31,722 nt of DNA from JAWODU01 sp046483125 (GTDB taxonomy: Bacteria > Verrucomicrobiota > Kiritimatiellia > UBA8416 > JAWODU01). The notes under the pieces are model-generated. The model was given only the letters and a program-made list of their open reading frames with translations. It made no database searches and had not been told where the DNA came from. A program made the translations under genes and the position numbers. The stretch is taken from NCBI GenBank assembly GCA_046483125.1, contig JAWODU010000028.1:1-31722 (forward strand). Direction: 5' to 3'. How positions within the stretch are numbered: the first letter of the stretch is position 1; each line of letters opens with the position of its first letter. This document shows, piece by piece, positions 7,874 to 16,276 of this stretch.

Positions 7874-9553
7874 GTGATTGAGATGCAGATTCAGAAAATA
7901 ACTGATATGGTTAAGGGCCATTACGAGAAGCTGATCGGGCTTGTCGTGATTATACTGCTTCTGATGTCCCTTATGTATCTTGCGGTGCAGATAGGGATGA
8001 TCGGCGCGGCGCGCAGAAGTTTCATCGAGGATATTGAAAATGTAACCCCGGACCATCCTGAAGCCGAAGCTGTCGACCCGGCGCCACTGGAGGAAGCGCT
8101 GGAAGCTGTCCGGAATCCGATGAGCCTTTTTGTGGAAGAATGGAAGGAAACAGATACTCCTTATCTGACCGTGCCGGAGAAGCGCGCCTGGTGCGTTGAC
8201 TGCAGAATGCCGGTGCCCTACGACGGCATACGTTGTCCTTTCTGCCAGCAACTCGTGCCCAAGGACCCCGATGAACAAAAGGATTTTGACGGGGATGGGG
8301 ACGGCATGCCCGATTGGTGGGAAATAAAACACGGTTTTAATCCGCGCGATCCGTCCGACGCAATGCAGGACTCCGACGACGACGGCTTCACCAACCTGGA
8401 GGAATTCATGGCCGGGACGGATCCTCGCGCCCCCGGCGACTACCCTCCGATTGAAGCCAAACTGCGGCTGGAAAAGATAACGGCGGACCCGTTCAAGCTG
8501 AGGTTCAAAACCGTCAGCAGACTGGCCGAGAACACACGGGGCAGAATTTCGAGAGGAGCGGTAATGGCGTTCAAAAACGGTCCGGAAGCGGATCTCAGGA
8601 CTTCAGTGCCGGTTCTTTACATTGATGACCGGACGCGGGGACTGCTCGAAGAGAGGGTTTCCGCTGTGCCGGAAGGCAGTGTCGTCCGCTTTCCGGAGGG
8701 TGAGGTTGTGCCGTTTCCCGAGGGAGCCGTTATCGAGTTTCCTGCCGGCGCGAAGATTGCACTGTCGGGAGAGGAAGAGAAGGGAAAGCTGGATCTGCCG
8801 GTGGGATCTCGTGTATGGATCCACAGGCGTGATACCGCGGAACTTCCGGCGGGGAGTGTTCTTGTCATGCCCGGAGGCAAGTCTATCGAGCTTCCGGAAG
8901 GCAGTTCAATCGGCATGCCGGAAATGAAAGACGTGATGCTTTCACCGGACACGGAGCTGGCGGAATTGCCCGAGGGAATACCGTTCACGTCCGAAAGGGA
9001 ACTTCGAGGACGTAGTACCATGTTCCGCATACCCGAAGGGAGCATGGTTAAAAAGCCGGACGGTACCGAAATCAAAATAGCCGGACAGGGGAGGCTGAAA
9101 CTGTCGTGCCGGCTGAAATTCCAGTTGAACCTGAGAAGCAACAAAAGAACATATTTCGCAGAAATGGGCGAGGAAGTGCAGGGCTTCAAACTTCACATGT
9201 ACAAGCCGATGTTTGAAAGCCGCACCACAAGCACGGGGGAAAGGCTCGAAGACTTCTCAATACTGACCCTGAGGCGGGGAAACAAGCTGATCCCGCTTGT
9301 TAAAAACAAGAAAGTGCAGTATGATGAATTCATAGCTCATTTGCATTTTGCCCTGGATAACACCGAATACGTCAAAAGAGTCAATGACAGGCTCGATCTC
9401 AGGGACAAAAAGGGCGACGTAATAGCGTATGAAATAAGAGGTATTGACAGCGAGAGGCAGATTGTAGTAATACGACGCCTCAGCGATGAGGAGGAAATCC
9501 CAATCAGGAAGTTTCCAGAGGGCGATAGAGGCGACCGGGAAAGAGGGAATTAG
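7874..9553 (+). CDS. Amuc_1099-like protein with zinc ribbon, calcium-type repeats and a Pro-Glu-Gly repeat
   Basis: A 559-residue protein. The start is GTG at 7874 or the in-frame ATG at 7883; neither has a clear ribosome binding site. A transmembrane helix at about residues 18-37 (LIGLVVIILLLMSLMYLAV) anchors it. Residues about 105-130 contain CVDCRMP...CPFCQQL, a CxxC-CxxC zinc ribbon. DFDGDGDGMPDWWEIKHG and DSDDDGFTNLEEFMAGTDP follow, two thrombospondin-3/dockerin-type calcium loops. Residues about 255-395 contain a degenerate repeat of about ten residues of the form xPEGSxVxxP, perhaps a beta-solenoid or stalk. The C-terminal part resembles nothing I can name. The gene overlaps the secretin start by one base (TAGTG). 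It probably bridges the inner membrane and the secretin. Confidence 0.72.
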   Translation: MIEMQIQKITDMVKGHYEKLIGLVVIILLLMSLMYLAVQIGMIGAARRSFIEDIENVTPDHPEAEAVDPAPLEEALEAVRNPMSLFVEEWKETDTPYLTVPEKRAWCVDCRMPVPYDGIRCPFCQQLVPKDPDEQKDFDGDGDGMPDWWEIKHGFNPRDPSDAMQDSDDDGFTNLEEFMAGTDPRAPGDYPPIEAKLRLEKITADPFKLRFKTVSRLAENTRGRISRGAVMAFKNGPEADLRTSVPVLYIDDRTRGLLEERVSAVPEGSVVRFPEGEVVPFPEGAVIEFPAGAKIALSGEEEKGKLDLPVGSRVWIHRRDTAELPAGSVLVMPGGKSIELPEGSSIGMPEMKDVMLSPDTELAELPEGIPFTSERELRGRSTMFRIPEGSMVKKPDGTEIKIAGQGRLKLSCRLKFQLNLRSNKRTYFAEMGEEVQGFKLHMYKPMFESRTTSTGERLEDFSILTLRRGNKLIPLVKNKKVQYDEFIAHLHFALDNTEYVKRVNDRLDLRDKKGDVIAYEIRGIDSERQIVVIRRLSDEEEIPIRKFPEGDRGDRERGN

Positions 9554-12500
9554 TGCAGAAGTTACGTAATCATTCCTTAGTGGCCACGACGGCTTCGCTT
9601 GCGGCCGTTCTTTTTGCGTTTTGCTTTTTAAGTGCTCTGTGCTTCGCGCAGGATTCGGACGAAGAAGCCATGGTTCTCGAGGAAATGAAGGTGGATGAAA
9701 TGGTTGAGGGGGCCGGGCTGGGGTCGGAAACCGCTGAAGAAGACGAAACCGAAACCGAAGCCGCGGCTGACGAAGATATCCTGGGCGAGCTTGGCGACCT
9801 GCTTGGAAGCGACGTTCTTGAGGAAGCCGAGAAAGAGGCCGAGGAGGAAGCGGTTGGGGAAGAAAAAGGCGGAGAACCGCCATCTGAAGAAGCTGTTGCA
9901 GTGGAGGAACCGGCCGAGGATGTCGAGGAAGACGAGCTTGGCGACCTGGAAGACCTGCTTGAACTCGGAGGCGAAGAAGCCGCGGAGGAAGAAGTCGCCG
10001 AAGAGACCGTCGAGGAGGCTATGGAGGAAGATTTAGCCGGGGATGCGGTTGAAGAAGAGGATGCCGTGGCGGAGGCGGCCGGGGACATCGACGAGGATGT
10101 GATGGGGGACCTGGAAGGCCTGCTTGAAATTGGAGGGGAAGAGGCAGAGGAGGAAGAAGTCGCCGAAGAGGCCGTCGAGGAGGCTATGGAGGAAGAGACA
10201 GCAGAAGAGGCGGTTGAAGAAGCCGCCGGGGAAGGTGAACTGGGAGATCTTGAGGATCTTCTGGGAGAGGAAGATCTGGGCGATCTGCCGGGAGAGGAAG
10301 AAGAACCGCCGGCCGAAGCTGTCGAAGTGGAGGAAGAGCCTGAAGAAGCTGTTGCGGAGGAAGCCCCTGCTGAAGCGGAAGAGCCCGAAATAGCTGAAGA
10401 AATTCCGGAAGAAGCACCCGGGGCGGAAGAAGCGCCCGCCGAAATCGAAGATCTTATTTCAGAAGATGCACTGGACGAGCTGATGGTCAGGGAGCCTCCG
10501 GCTGAAATACCGGACGAAGCCGCCGGGGAACCTGGAGAATTGGCCGAAGAAGAGCCGCCGGGAGAGAGGATAGAGGAACTGGGAGAAATCCCCGGTTTGA
10601 TGGAAGAAGCGCCGGAACCCGAAGAGGCAAAGGCGGCGGAACCTGAAAAGGAGAAGGTGGAGGAAAAACCGCTTACGCCGGAGCAACTACAGATAAGACA
10701 GATGGCGATTCGCGAGCAACTGCGGCGCAAGGCCATGGACCAGCATGGAATGGAGAGCCTGGAAGCGGCCAGGAAGGCCGTGGAGCATCGCCGGTACGAA
10801 CACGCGAAAAAGCTTTACCAGGAGGCTATGCCGTACCTTGTGCGGCCCGAGAGGGCCCAGGAGCGCAAGGCGGCCGAAGATGGTCTGACGGAGGTGTTTT
10901 ATCGGCTTGCACTTTCTCTGGGACGGCAGGGAAAGTGGAAGGAAGCGCTGGAAGCGGCCGAAAAGGCGGTCAGCGGCGGCCATGCCGAGGCCGAAAGAGT
11001 CGCCGCGAAATTGAAATTCAGGATTGAACATCCCCCCCCGAAGGTGAAGCCGGAAGAACTGCCAAGATGGGAAAGAGACGAATACACCGGCAAGGAAGAA
11101 AGGGCCGCCGAATTGCTGGGAAAGGCCCGCCAGCGTCTGATGACCGAAGAATATGATAAGGCCCGCAGTCTGCTGGAGGGCGTGTTGGCGCTTGATCCCG
11201 GGAATACGGAGGCCATCAGGCTTCTGCACAAGCTCGCGCTCAAGAAATACGACCGCGCAACCATGCACCTGGAATCGACTCGGGAGGAAATGATGGAGAG
11301 TGTCCGGGATACGTGGCTCCCGAGGGATTACGTGCCCGTAAAAAAATCCGCGGAAATGCGTGCGGGTGCTACTGAGGCCAGGACCGCGGTCGAGAAAAGC
11401 GACCGGATCAGAATTCTTGACAAAATGCAGCACATCAAGATACCGGAGATCGATTTCAGACAGGGCAACATTAACGACGTAGTGATATTCCTCCAGGAGC
11501 AGAGCGTGGAGTTCGACCCGACTCCAATCGAGGAGGCCGGCGATCAGAGGGGGGTGAACATCGTTCTCAATCTTGGCGCCGGCGGCAGAAAAGCGGCGCC
11601 TGCCGGCGGCGGCGGGGCCGGGGGAGGTTTCTTAGGAGAAGGAGAAGGGGGCGGCGGGGCAGGCGGAGAAGCGCAGGCAAAACTTATCACCTTCCGGGCC
11701 AGACATATCTCCCTTTTTGAAGCGCTTGAAATAGTCACGGAGATGGCGAACATGAAGTACCGTATTCAGGGTTCGGTGGTGATGATTGTTCCCAGCGATG
11801 CTCCCGGCGGAAAGATACTCTTAAGGATGTACGACGTGATGCCTGGCATCGAACAGACACTGCCTCAGCTCGGCCAGGAACTTGCGCGGCAGGGCGGCGT
11901 CGGCGGCGGAGGCGGGGGCGGATTTGCGCCGTTTGGCGGGGGAGGCGGCGGAGAAGCCGAGGGCGAAGGCAGCCGGTGGAAGACTTTTTTCCAGGAAATG
12001 GGCGTGGAGTGGCCGCAGGGCTCGTCAATTAAGTACGTCCGCACGCTGGGTAAACTGGTGGTCGCGAATACGGCAGCTAATCTGATGGTTTTTGAAAAGA
12101 TCCTGGGTGACATAAACGTTGTGCCTACTCAGATAGAAATTGAAGCCAGATTCGTGGAAATAACCAGAAATGACGCCAGCTCCATCGGCCTGGAATGGCT
12201 GTTAACCGACGACTGGGAACTGGCGCAGGATAAGGGCCAGCCGAATGTCCCGGTAACTCACAAAAAACGTCTCGTAATGGAGTCCAACTCAGGTTCCGGC
12301 GGCTTCACCAGGGGGAACAGGTATATGAGCCAAGGCGTCGGAGGCACGGCCATAGCCGATGGGGTGATGACACTGGCCACGAAGCTGACCAACCCTGAAT
12401 TGACCCTGGTTCTGCACGCTCTGGAACGGTCGGGGCACGCGGACATGCTTTCGGCTCCAAAGGTAACCACGAAAGCGGGCCAGCCTGCCACGATAAAGGT

Positions 12501-13152
12501 TGTAACGGAATACATCTATCCTACTGATTTCACCGTAACCCCGATTTCAGGTGCGGACGCGGCCGGCAACACTACCATCGTGGGCGGCGTGGTAGAGCCC
12601 AGCAATTTTGAAACCCGTGAAGTGGGCGTTATTCTGAGGGTTACTCCCACGCTCAGCGCGGAAGGAAAGATGATCAACCTGGAGATGTCGCCTGAGGTGG
12701 TATCCGAACCCACGTGGAAGAATTACGGCTCCACATACACCGCGCCGGACGGAAGCGTACAGCAACTCACCATGGAACAGCCCTTTTTCCACGCGCGTTC
12801 CGTGGCAACCAGTATCATGATCTACAACGGCGCCACCGTAGTCATGGGAGGAATGATCAACGAATTGCGTCAGGACGCGCATGACAAGGTTCCCCTGCTG
12901 GGTTCGATTCCCCTGCTGGGCAGATTATTCCGGAGTGATTACGAGATAAGTGACAAGCGCAATCTCCTGATATTTGTGACGGCCCGCCAGGTGACGCCGG
13001 AAGGCAGACCGGTGGAGGAATCGCACGAGGAAATAGTCAAGCGTATCATGAAGAGCACGGAAGAAGCCGCCGGAGGCTCCGGCACTTCGAGCGGCAGGGG
13101 TGAGGCGGGCGGAGGCGGCGGCGGGGAACCGCAATCACTTTTCGGCCTTTGA
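9553..13152 (+). CDS. Secretin (Amuc_1098-like) with long acidic N-terminal extension
   Basis: A 1199-residue outer-membrane channel subunit. The start is GTG, overlapping the previous stop. A signal peptide (residues about 8-33) is followed by about 340 residues dominated by Glu and Ala, with four LGDLxxLL-type motifs. About residues 390-570 look like TPR helices (KLYQEAMPYL, ALEAAEKAVSGGHAEAERVA, AAELLGKARQRL). N-domains start near 627 with PEIDFRQGNINDVVIFLQEQS, interrupted by Gly-rich loops at about 676-709 and 780-806. The secretin pore domain spans about 840-1165 and carries VPLLGSIPLLGRLFRS near 1115, the family signature. The C-terminus is Gly/Ser-rich. It would form the gated outer-membrane ring for the pilus or secretion machine. 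Length far exceeds ordinary PilQ/GspD (about 650-750). Confidence 0.93.
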   Translation: MQKLRNHSLVATTASLAAVLFAFCFLSALCFAQDSDEEAMVLEEMKVDEMVEGAGLGSETAEEDETETEAAADEDILGELGDLLGSDVLEEAEKEAEEEAVGEEKGGEPPSEEAVAVEEPAEDVEEDELGDLEDLLELGGEEAAEEEVAEETVEEAMEEDLAGDAVEEEDAVAEAAGDIDEDVMGDLEGLLEIGGEEAEEEEVAEEAVEEAMEEETAEEAVEEAAGEGELGDLEDLLGEEDLGDLPGEEEEPPAEAVEVEEEPEEAVAEEAPAEAEEPEIAEEIPEEAPGAEEAPAEIEDLISEDALDELMVREPPAEIPDEAAGEPGELAEEEPPGERIEELGEIPGLMEEAPEPEEAKAAEPEKEKVEEKPLTPEQLQIRQMAIREQLRRKAMDQHGMESLEAARKAVEHRRYEHAKKLYQEAMPYLVRPERAQERKAAEDGLTEVFYRLALSLGRQGKWKEALEAAEKAVSGGHAEAERVAAKLKFRIEHPPPKVKPEELPRWERDEYTGKEERAAELLGKARQRLMTEEYDKARSLLEGVLALDPGNTEAIRLLHKLALKKYDRATMHLESTREEMMESVRDTWLPRDYVPVKKSAEMRAGATEARTAVEKSDRIRILDKMQHIKIPEIDFRQGNINDVVIFLQEQSVEFDPTPIEEAGDQRGVNIVLNLGAGGRKAAPAGGGGAGGGFLGEGEGGGGAGGEAQAKLITFRARHISLFEALEIVTEMANMKYRIQGSVVMIVPSDAPGGKILLRMYDVMPGIEQTLPQLGQELARQGGVGGGGGGGFAPFGGGGGGEAEGEGSRWKTFFQEMGVEWPQGSSIKYVRTLGKLVVANTAANLMVFEKILGDINVVPTQIEIEARFVEITRNDASSIGLEWLLTDDWELAQDKGQPNVPVTHKKRLVMESNSGSGGFTRGNRYMSQGVGGTAIADGVMTLATKLTNPELTLVLHALERSGHADMLSAPKVTTKAGQPATIKVVTEYIYPTDFTVTPISGADAAGNTTIVGGVVEPSNFETREVGVILRVTPTLSAEGKMINLEMSPEVVSEPTWKNYGSTYTAPDGSVQQLTMEQPFFHARSVATSIMIYNGATVVMGGMINELRQDAHDKVPLLGSIPLLGRLFRSDYEISDKRNLLIFVTARQVTPEGRPVEESHEEIVKRIMKSTEEAAGGSGTSSGRGEAGGGGGGEPQSLFGL
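9943..10272 (+). repeat. 165-bp in-frame tandem duplication in the acidic region of the secretin
   Basis: Unit one (9943-10107) and unit two (10108-10272) align with an offset of exactly 165 bases (55 codons). They share a nearly identical block at 9984-10032 against 10149-10197. The offset is a multiple of three, so the reading frame is kept. The unit encodes GDLExLLExGG followed by an Ala/Glu helix. This indicates expansion by recent recombination or slippage. Confidence 0.8.
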
Positions 13153-13194
13153 TGCAGCCGCCCCTGTCGATAATGCGGAGGACCGCCGGTTTCC

Positions 13195-14091
13195 ATGTCG
13201 GGGAATAAGCTTGTTCTTGTTGACGGGCATTCCGTCCTGTACAGATCGTTTTTCGCGATCAAGGGGCTTACCACCTCTTCGGGTCGCCCTACTAATGCGG
13301 TATTCGGCTTCATCAGGATGCTCGGCCAGGTTGAAAAAAAGCAGGCTCCGACTCACTGGGCCGTGATTTTCGATGGAGGCCTTCCGGCTGAAAGAACCGA
13401 AAGATATCCGGAATACAAGGCCCAGAGGCCCCCGATGCCCTCGGAACTGGGCGAACAGATAGGAACCGTGTGCGATTATCTGGACGCGGCCCGAATCCCA
13501 TGGGAAAGACGGGAAGGCGTTGAAGCGGACGATTTGCTGGCTTCGACTGCGGTCCAGGCAAGGGACAGGGCGGACGGGATTGCGGTAGCGACCAGCGACA
13601 AGGATCTTTACCAGATTGTAGATAACCGCATAAGTGTCCTGGCCCTGTCCGGAAAGGAAAGAGTCGTAGGGCCTGATCAGGTCAGGGAGAAAACGGGAGT
13701 GAGCCCGCCGCACGTGGCGGAATGGCTGGCGCTCACCGGCGACGCCTGTGACAATATAACGGGAGTACCGGGCGTCGGCCCGAAAACCGCGGCGAGACTC
13801 CTTAATGAATACGGGTCGCTTGAAGGCATTTGGGAGCACCTTGATGAAGTGAAGCAGGAGCGCCTGCGCGCCGCCCTGGACAGTCACAGGGACACAGTAG
13901 AGAGGAATCTGGCGCTGGTGACCGTGGATTTGACTCTTGAACTGCCCTTCGGCTTCGAGGACATGAAATTATCTGCCCCCGATCCTGAACGGCTGCTGGC
14001 CCTTTACAGGCAACTGGAATTCGGTTCACTGGCGAAGGAATTGGCTGAGCGCGATATGTTCACAGCGATGGAACCCCGGGGCGGCGGGTAA
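13195..14091 (+). CDS. Stand-alone 5'-3' exonuclease / flap endonuclease (Pol I N-terminal type)
   Basis: A 298-residue protein corresponding only to the 5'-3' exonuclease domain of DNA polymerase I. It shows LVDGHSVLYRSFFAIKGL, VIFDGG, RYPEYKAQR, the metal-binding EADDLLAS and TSDKDLYQIV, and the helix-hairpin-helix DACDNITGVPGVGPKTAARLL. It would remove flaps or RNA primers during lagging-strand maturation and repair. There is no polymerase domain after it: a 129-base gap leads directly to coaE. In chlamydiae this position (before coaE and rho) holds full-length polA, so the gene may be a polA remnant reduced to its nuclease, with the polymerase supplied elsewhere. The catalytic acidic residues appear intact. 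Confidence 0.88.
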   Translation: MSGNKLVLVDGHSVLYRSFFAIKGLTTSSGRPTNAVFGFIRMLGQVEKKQAPTHWAVIFDGGLPAERTERYPEYKAQRPPMPSELGEQIGTVCDYLDAARIPWERREGVEADDLLASTAVQARDRADGIAVATSDKDLYQIVDNRISVLALSGKERVVGPDQVREKTGVSPPHVAEWLALTGDACDNITGVPGVGPKTAARLLNEYGSLEGIWEHLDEVKQERLRAALDSHRDTVERNLALVTVDLTLELPFGFEDMKLSAPDPERLLALYRQLEFGSLAKELAERDMFTAMEPRGGG

Positions 14092-14220
14092 GGACGCGCG
14101 ATTTTATGGTTGACGGCCATGGAGGGCCGGAGTAGTCTCACAGTGTTTGATTCTTGTACCGGGTCGATATCCGAATATGTCTTCTCATTATCCCGTTCCG
14201 TAAACTGACTTCTTATCCGC

Positions 14221-14811
14221 ATGCCGACAATAGCCATCACAGGAGGGATAGCATGTGGAAAGACCCTTGCGGGGTCGATTCTGGCCGAAAAGGGCGTCGC
14301 GGTGTATGACACGGATGATGCGGCTCACGCGGTCATGATGCCGGGCAACCGTGCGTACGAATGCGTGATAAGGGAATTCGGCGACGGCATACTGGGCTCG
14401 GACGGTTTTATAGACAGGAAAATCCTGGGAGAAAAGGTATTTGCCGAAGGGGAAGCGCTTCGAAGATTGAACGATATTGTTCACCCCGAGGTAAAAAAAT
14501 TGTGGAAGGAGTGGCTTAAGAACACAGAAAGGGAAACACAGACTGCCGCGGTGATAGTACCCCTGCTTTACGAATGCGGGGAAGGCACGGGATGGGACGC
14601 GGTAATATGCGTGTCGGCTGTCCGCGAGACGCAGATCGAGCGCTTGATGGCGAGAGGGCTGTCCCGGGAACAGTGCGGGAAAAGAATCGAATCTCAGTTG
14701 GACCTGGAGAAAAAGTCCGCCCTGGCGGACCATGTGTTGAGTAACGACGGAACGGTTGAGTCGCTTAAGGAACAGACGGAACGGGTATTGGCAAATATCC
14801 TGGAGAAATAA
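14221..14811 (+). CDS. coaE: Dephospho-CoA kinase
   Basis: A 196-residue P-loop kinase that performs the last step of coenzyme A synthesis, phosphorylating the 3'-hydroxyl of dephospho-CoA. It carries the Walker A motif TGGIACGKT at residues 7-15, DTDDAAH at about 30, the lid/substrate segment VHPEV at about 87, VPLLYE, and the typical RLMARGLSREQCGKRIESQ. Length is normal. The usual Ser after GGI is Ala here (GGIACGKT), a minor departure. The stop is two bases before the rho start, so the genes are probably translationally coupled. Confidence 0.94.
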   Translation: MPTIAITGGIACGKTLAGSILAEKGVAVYDTDDAAHAVMMPGNRAYECVIREFGDGILGSDGFIDRKILGEKVFAEGEALRRLNDIVHPEVKKLWKEWLKNTERETQTAAVIVPLLYECGEGTGWDAVICVSAVRETQIERLMARGLSREQCGKRIESQLDLEKKSALADHVLSNDGTVESLKEQTERVLANILEK

Positions 14812-14813
14812 GT

Positions 14814-16262
14814 ATGGCACGAAGAAATAACAGACCGAGGAACAACAAGCGGGAAAAGAATTCCAGGCCGAATTACAACGGTAACAGGAGACGGCCGCGT
14901 ACGGGCGATAATCATAACGGGCAGACAGCGACCATGAATAATCACGGGACAGCGGAGTCCGACTCCGCGCCTCCGGCGTCCGCGGATTCCGGAAAGGAAA
15001 AACGAGGCAAAGGGCTGAGCCTTTACGATCTGCAGGAAAAGTCCGTCCCCGAGCTCAATGAAATAGCCGATAAATTCGGGCTGACCGATCTGGGCGCCCT
15101 GCGCAAGCATGAGCTGATTTTTGAAATCATGAAGGCCAGCGCCAGGGAGACCGGCTCGATGTACAGCAAGGGCGTTCTGGAAATTCTGCCCGACGGGTTC
15201 GGTTTTCTGCGCGCGCCTTACAACAACTACCTCCCGTGCCCCGAAGACATATACGTTTCTCCTTCGCAGATCAGGCGCTTTGCCATGCGTACGGGTGATC
15301 TTGTAGAAGGCGAAATACGGGAACCGAAGGAGAAGGAAAGATTCTTTGCTCTGTTAAGGGTTCACCGCGTCAATGACGGGGACCCGGATCTGTGCCGGCA
15401 GACGGAGCCTTTTGAAAATCTGACGCCTCTGTTTCCGGATAAGCGTATCCAGCTGGAAAGCGATCCGCAAAGAGTTTCAATGCGGATTCTGGATATATTT
15501 ACGCCGATCGGAATGGGGCAGAGGGGTCTGATTGTAGCTGCGCCGCGGACCGGCAAAACAGTGCTTTTACAGGAGATAGCCAACAGCATTACGGCGAACC
15601 ATCCGGATGCTTATCTGATTATTCTGCTGATAGACGAGCGGCCCGAAGAAGTAACCGATATGATCAGGAACACTTCCGCTCATGTACTGAGTTCCACTTT
15701 CGATGAAGCTCCGGAAAGGCATGTCCAGGTAGCCGAACTGGTATTGGAGATGTCGAAAAGAATGGTCGAGCACGGCAAAGACGTGATTATTCTGCTGGAC
15801 AGCATTACCCGTCTGGCCAGGGCTTATAACACCCTTCAGCCTCACAGCGGGAAGATTCTTTCCGGAGGCGTGGACGCAAACGCGCTGAACAAGCCGAAAA
15901 GATTTTTCGGGGCCGCCCGAAATATAGAAAACGGCGGAAGCCTTACTATTATTGCGACTGCGCTTGTAGATACCGGCAGTAGAATGGATGAAGTCATCTT
16001 CGAGGAATTCAAGGGCACCGGTAATATGGAGCTTTGCCTTGACCGCGCTCTTGTGGATAAACGCGTCTTCCCGTCTGTTAACATCGAGAAGTCCGGAACG
16101 CGGAAGGAAGAGCTTCTACTGCACCCGGACGAGTTAAACAGGATATGGATTCTGCGGCGGGCATTAAACGGGGTGCCCCCGGTTGAGGCAATGGAAATGA
16201 TAGTGAACAAGATCAAGAAAGTGAAAACCAACGCGGAATTTCTGCTTTCCATGAAAGAGTAA
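14814..16262 (+). CDS. rho: Transcription termination factor Rho
   Basis: A 482-residue hexameric RNA-dependent ATPase that ends transcription at rut sites. Residues 1-65 are a basic Asn/Arg-rich extension (ARRNNRPRNNKREKN, NRRRPRTGD). Next come the Rho_N helical domain (about 66-110, LYDLQEKSVPELNEIADKFGL) and the cold-shock-like RNA-binding domain (GVLEILPDGFGFLRAP). The ATPase core has Walker A APRTGKTVLLQ near 243, LLIDERPEEVTDM, and Walker B VIILLDSITRLARAYN. The R-loop and Q-loop region GALVDTGSRMDEVIFEEFKGTGNMEL fits well (seen here as ATALVDTGSRMDEV). N-terminal extensions of this kind occur in several phyla and can add RNA affinity or phase separation. Followed 14 bases later by tig. 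Confidence 0.97.
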   Translation: MARRNNRPRNNKREKNSRPNYNGNRRRPRTGDNHNGQTATMNNHGTAESDSAPPASADSGKEKRGKGLSLYDLQEKSVPELNEIADKFGLTDLGALRKHELIFEIMKASARETGSMYSKGVLEILPDGFGFLRAPYNNYLPCPEDIYVSPSQIRRFAMRTGDLVEGEIREPKEKERFFALLRVHRVNDGDPDLCRQTEPFENLTPLFPDKRIQLESDPQRVSMRILDIFTPIGMGQRGLIVAAPRTGKTVLLQEIANSITANHPDAYLIILLIDERPEEVTDMIRNTSAHVLSSTFDEAPERHVQVAELVLEMSKRMVEHGKDVIILLDSITRLARAYNTLQPHSGKILSGGVDANALNKPKRFFGAARNIENGGSLTIIATALVDTGSRMDEVIFEEFKGTGNMELCLDRALVDKRVFPSVNIEKSGTRKEELLLHPDELNRIWILRRALNGVPPVEAMEMIVNKIKKVKTNAEFLLSMKE

Positions 16263-16276
16263 GAGGCAGAGGAAAA

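Noticed and set aside
9570..10736. 388-residue Ser-rich open frame on the minus strand
   Set aside because: It is the antisense shadow of the Glu/Ala-rich secretin extension; GAA/GAG codons read as Ser-type codons on the other strand and keep the frame open.
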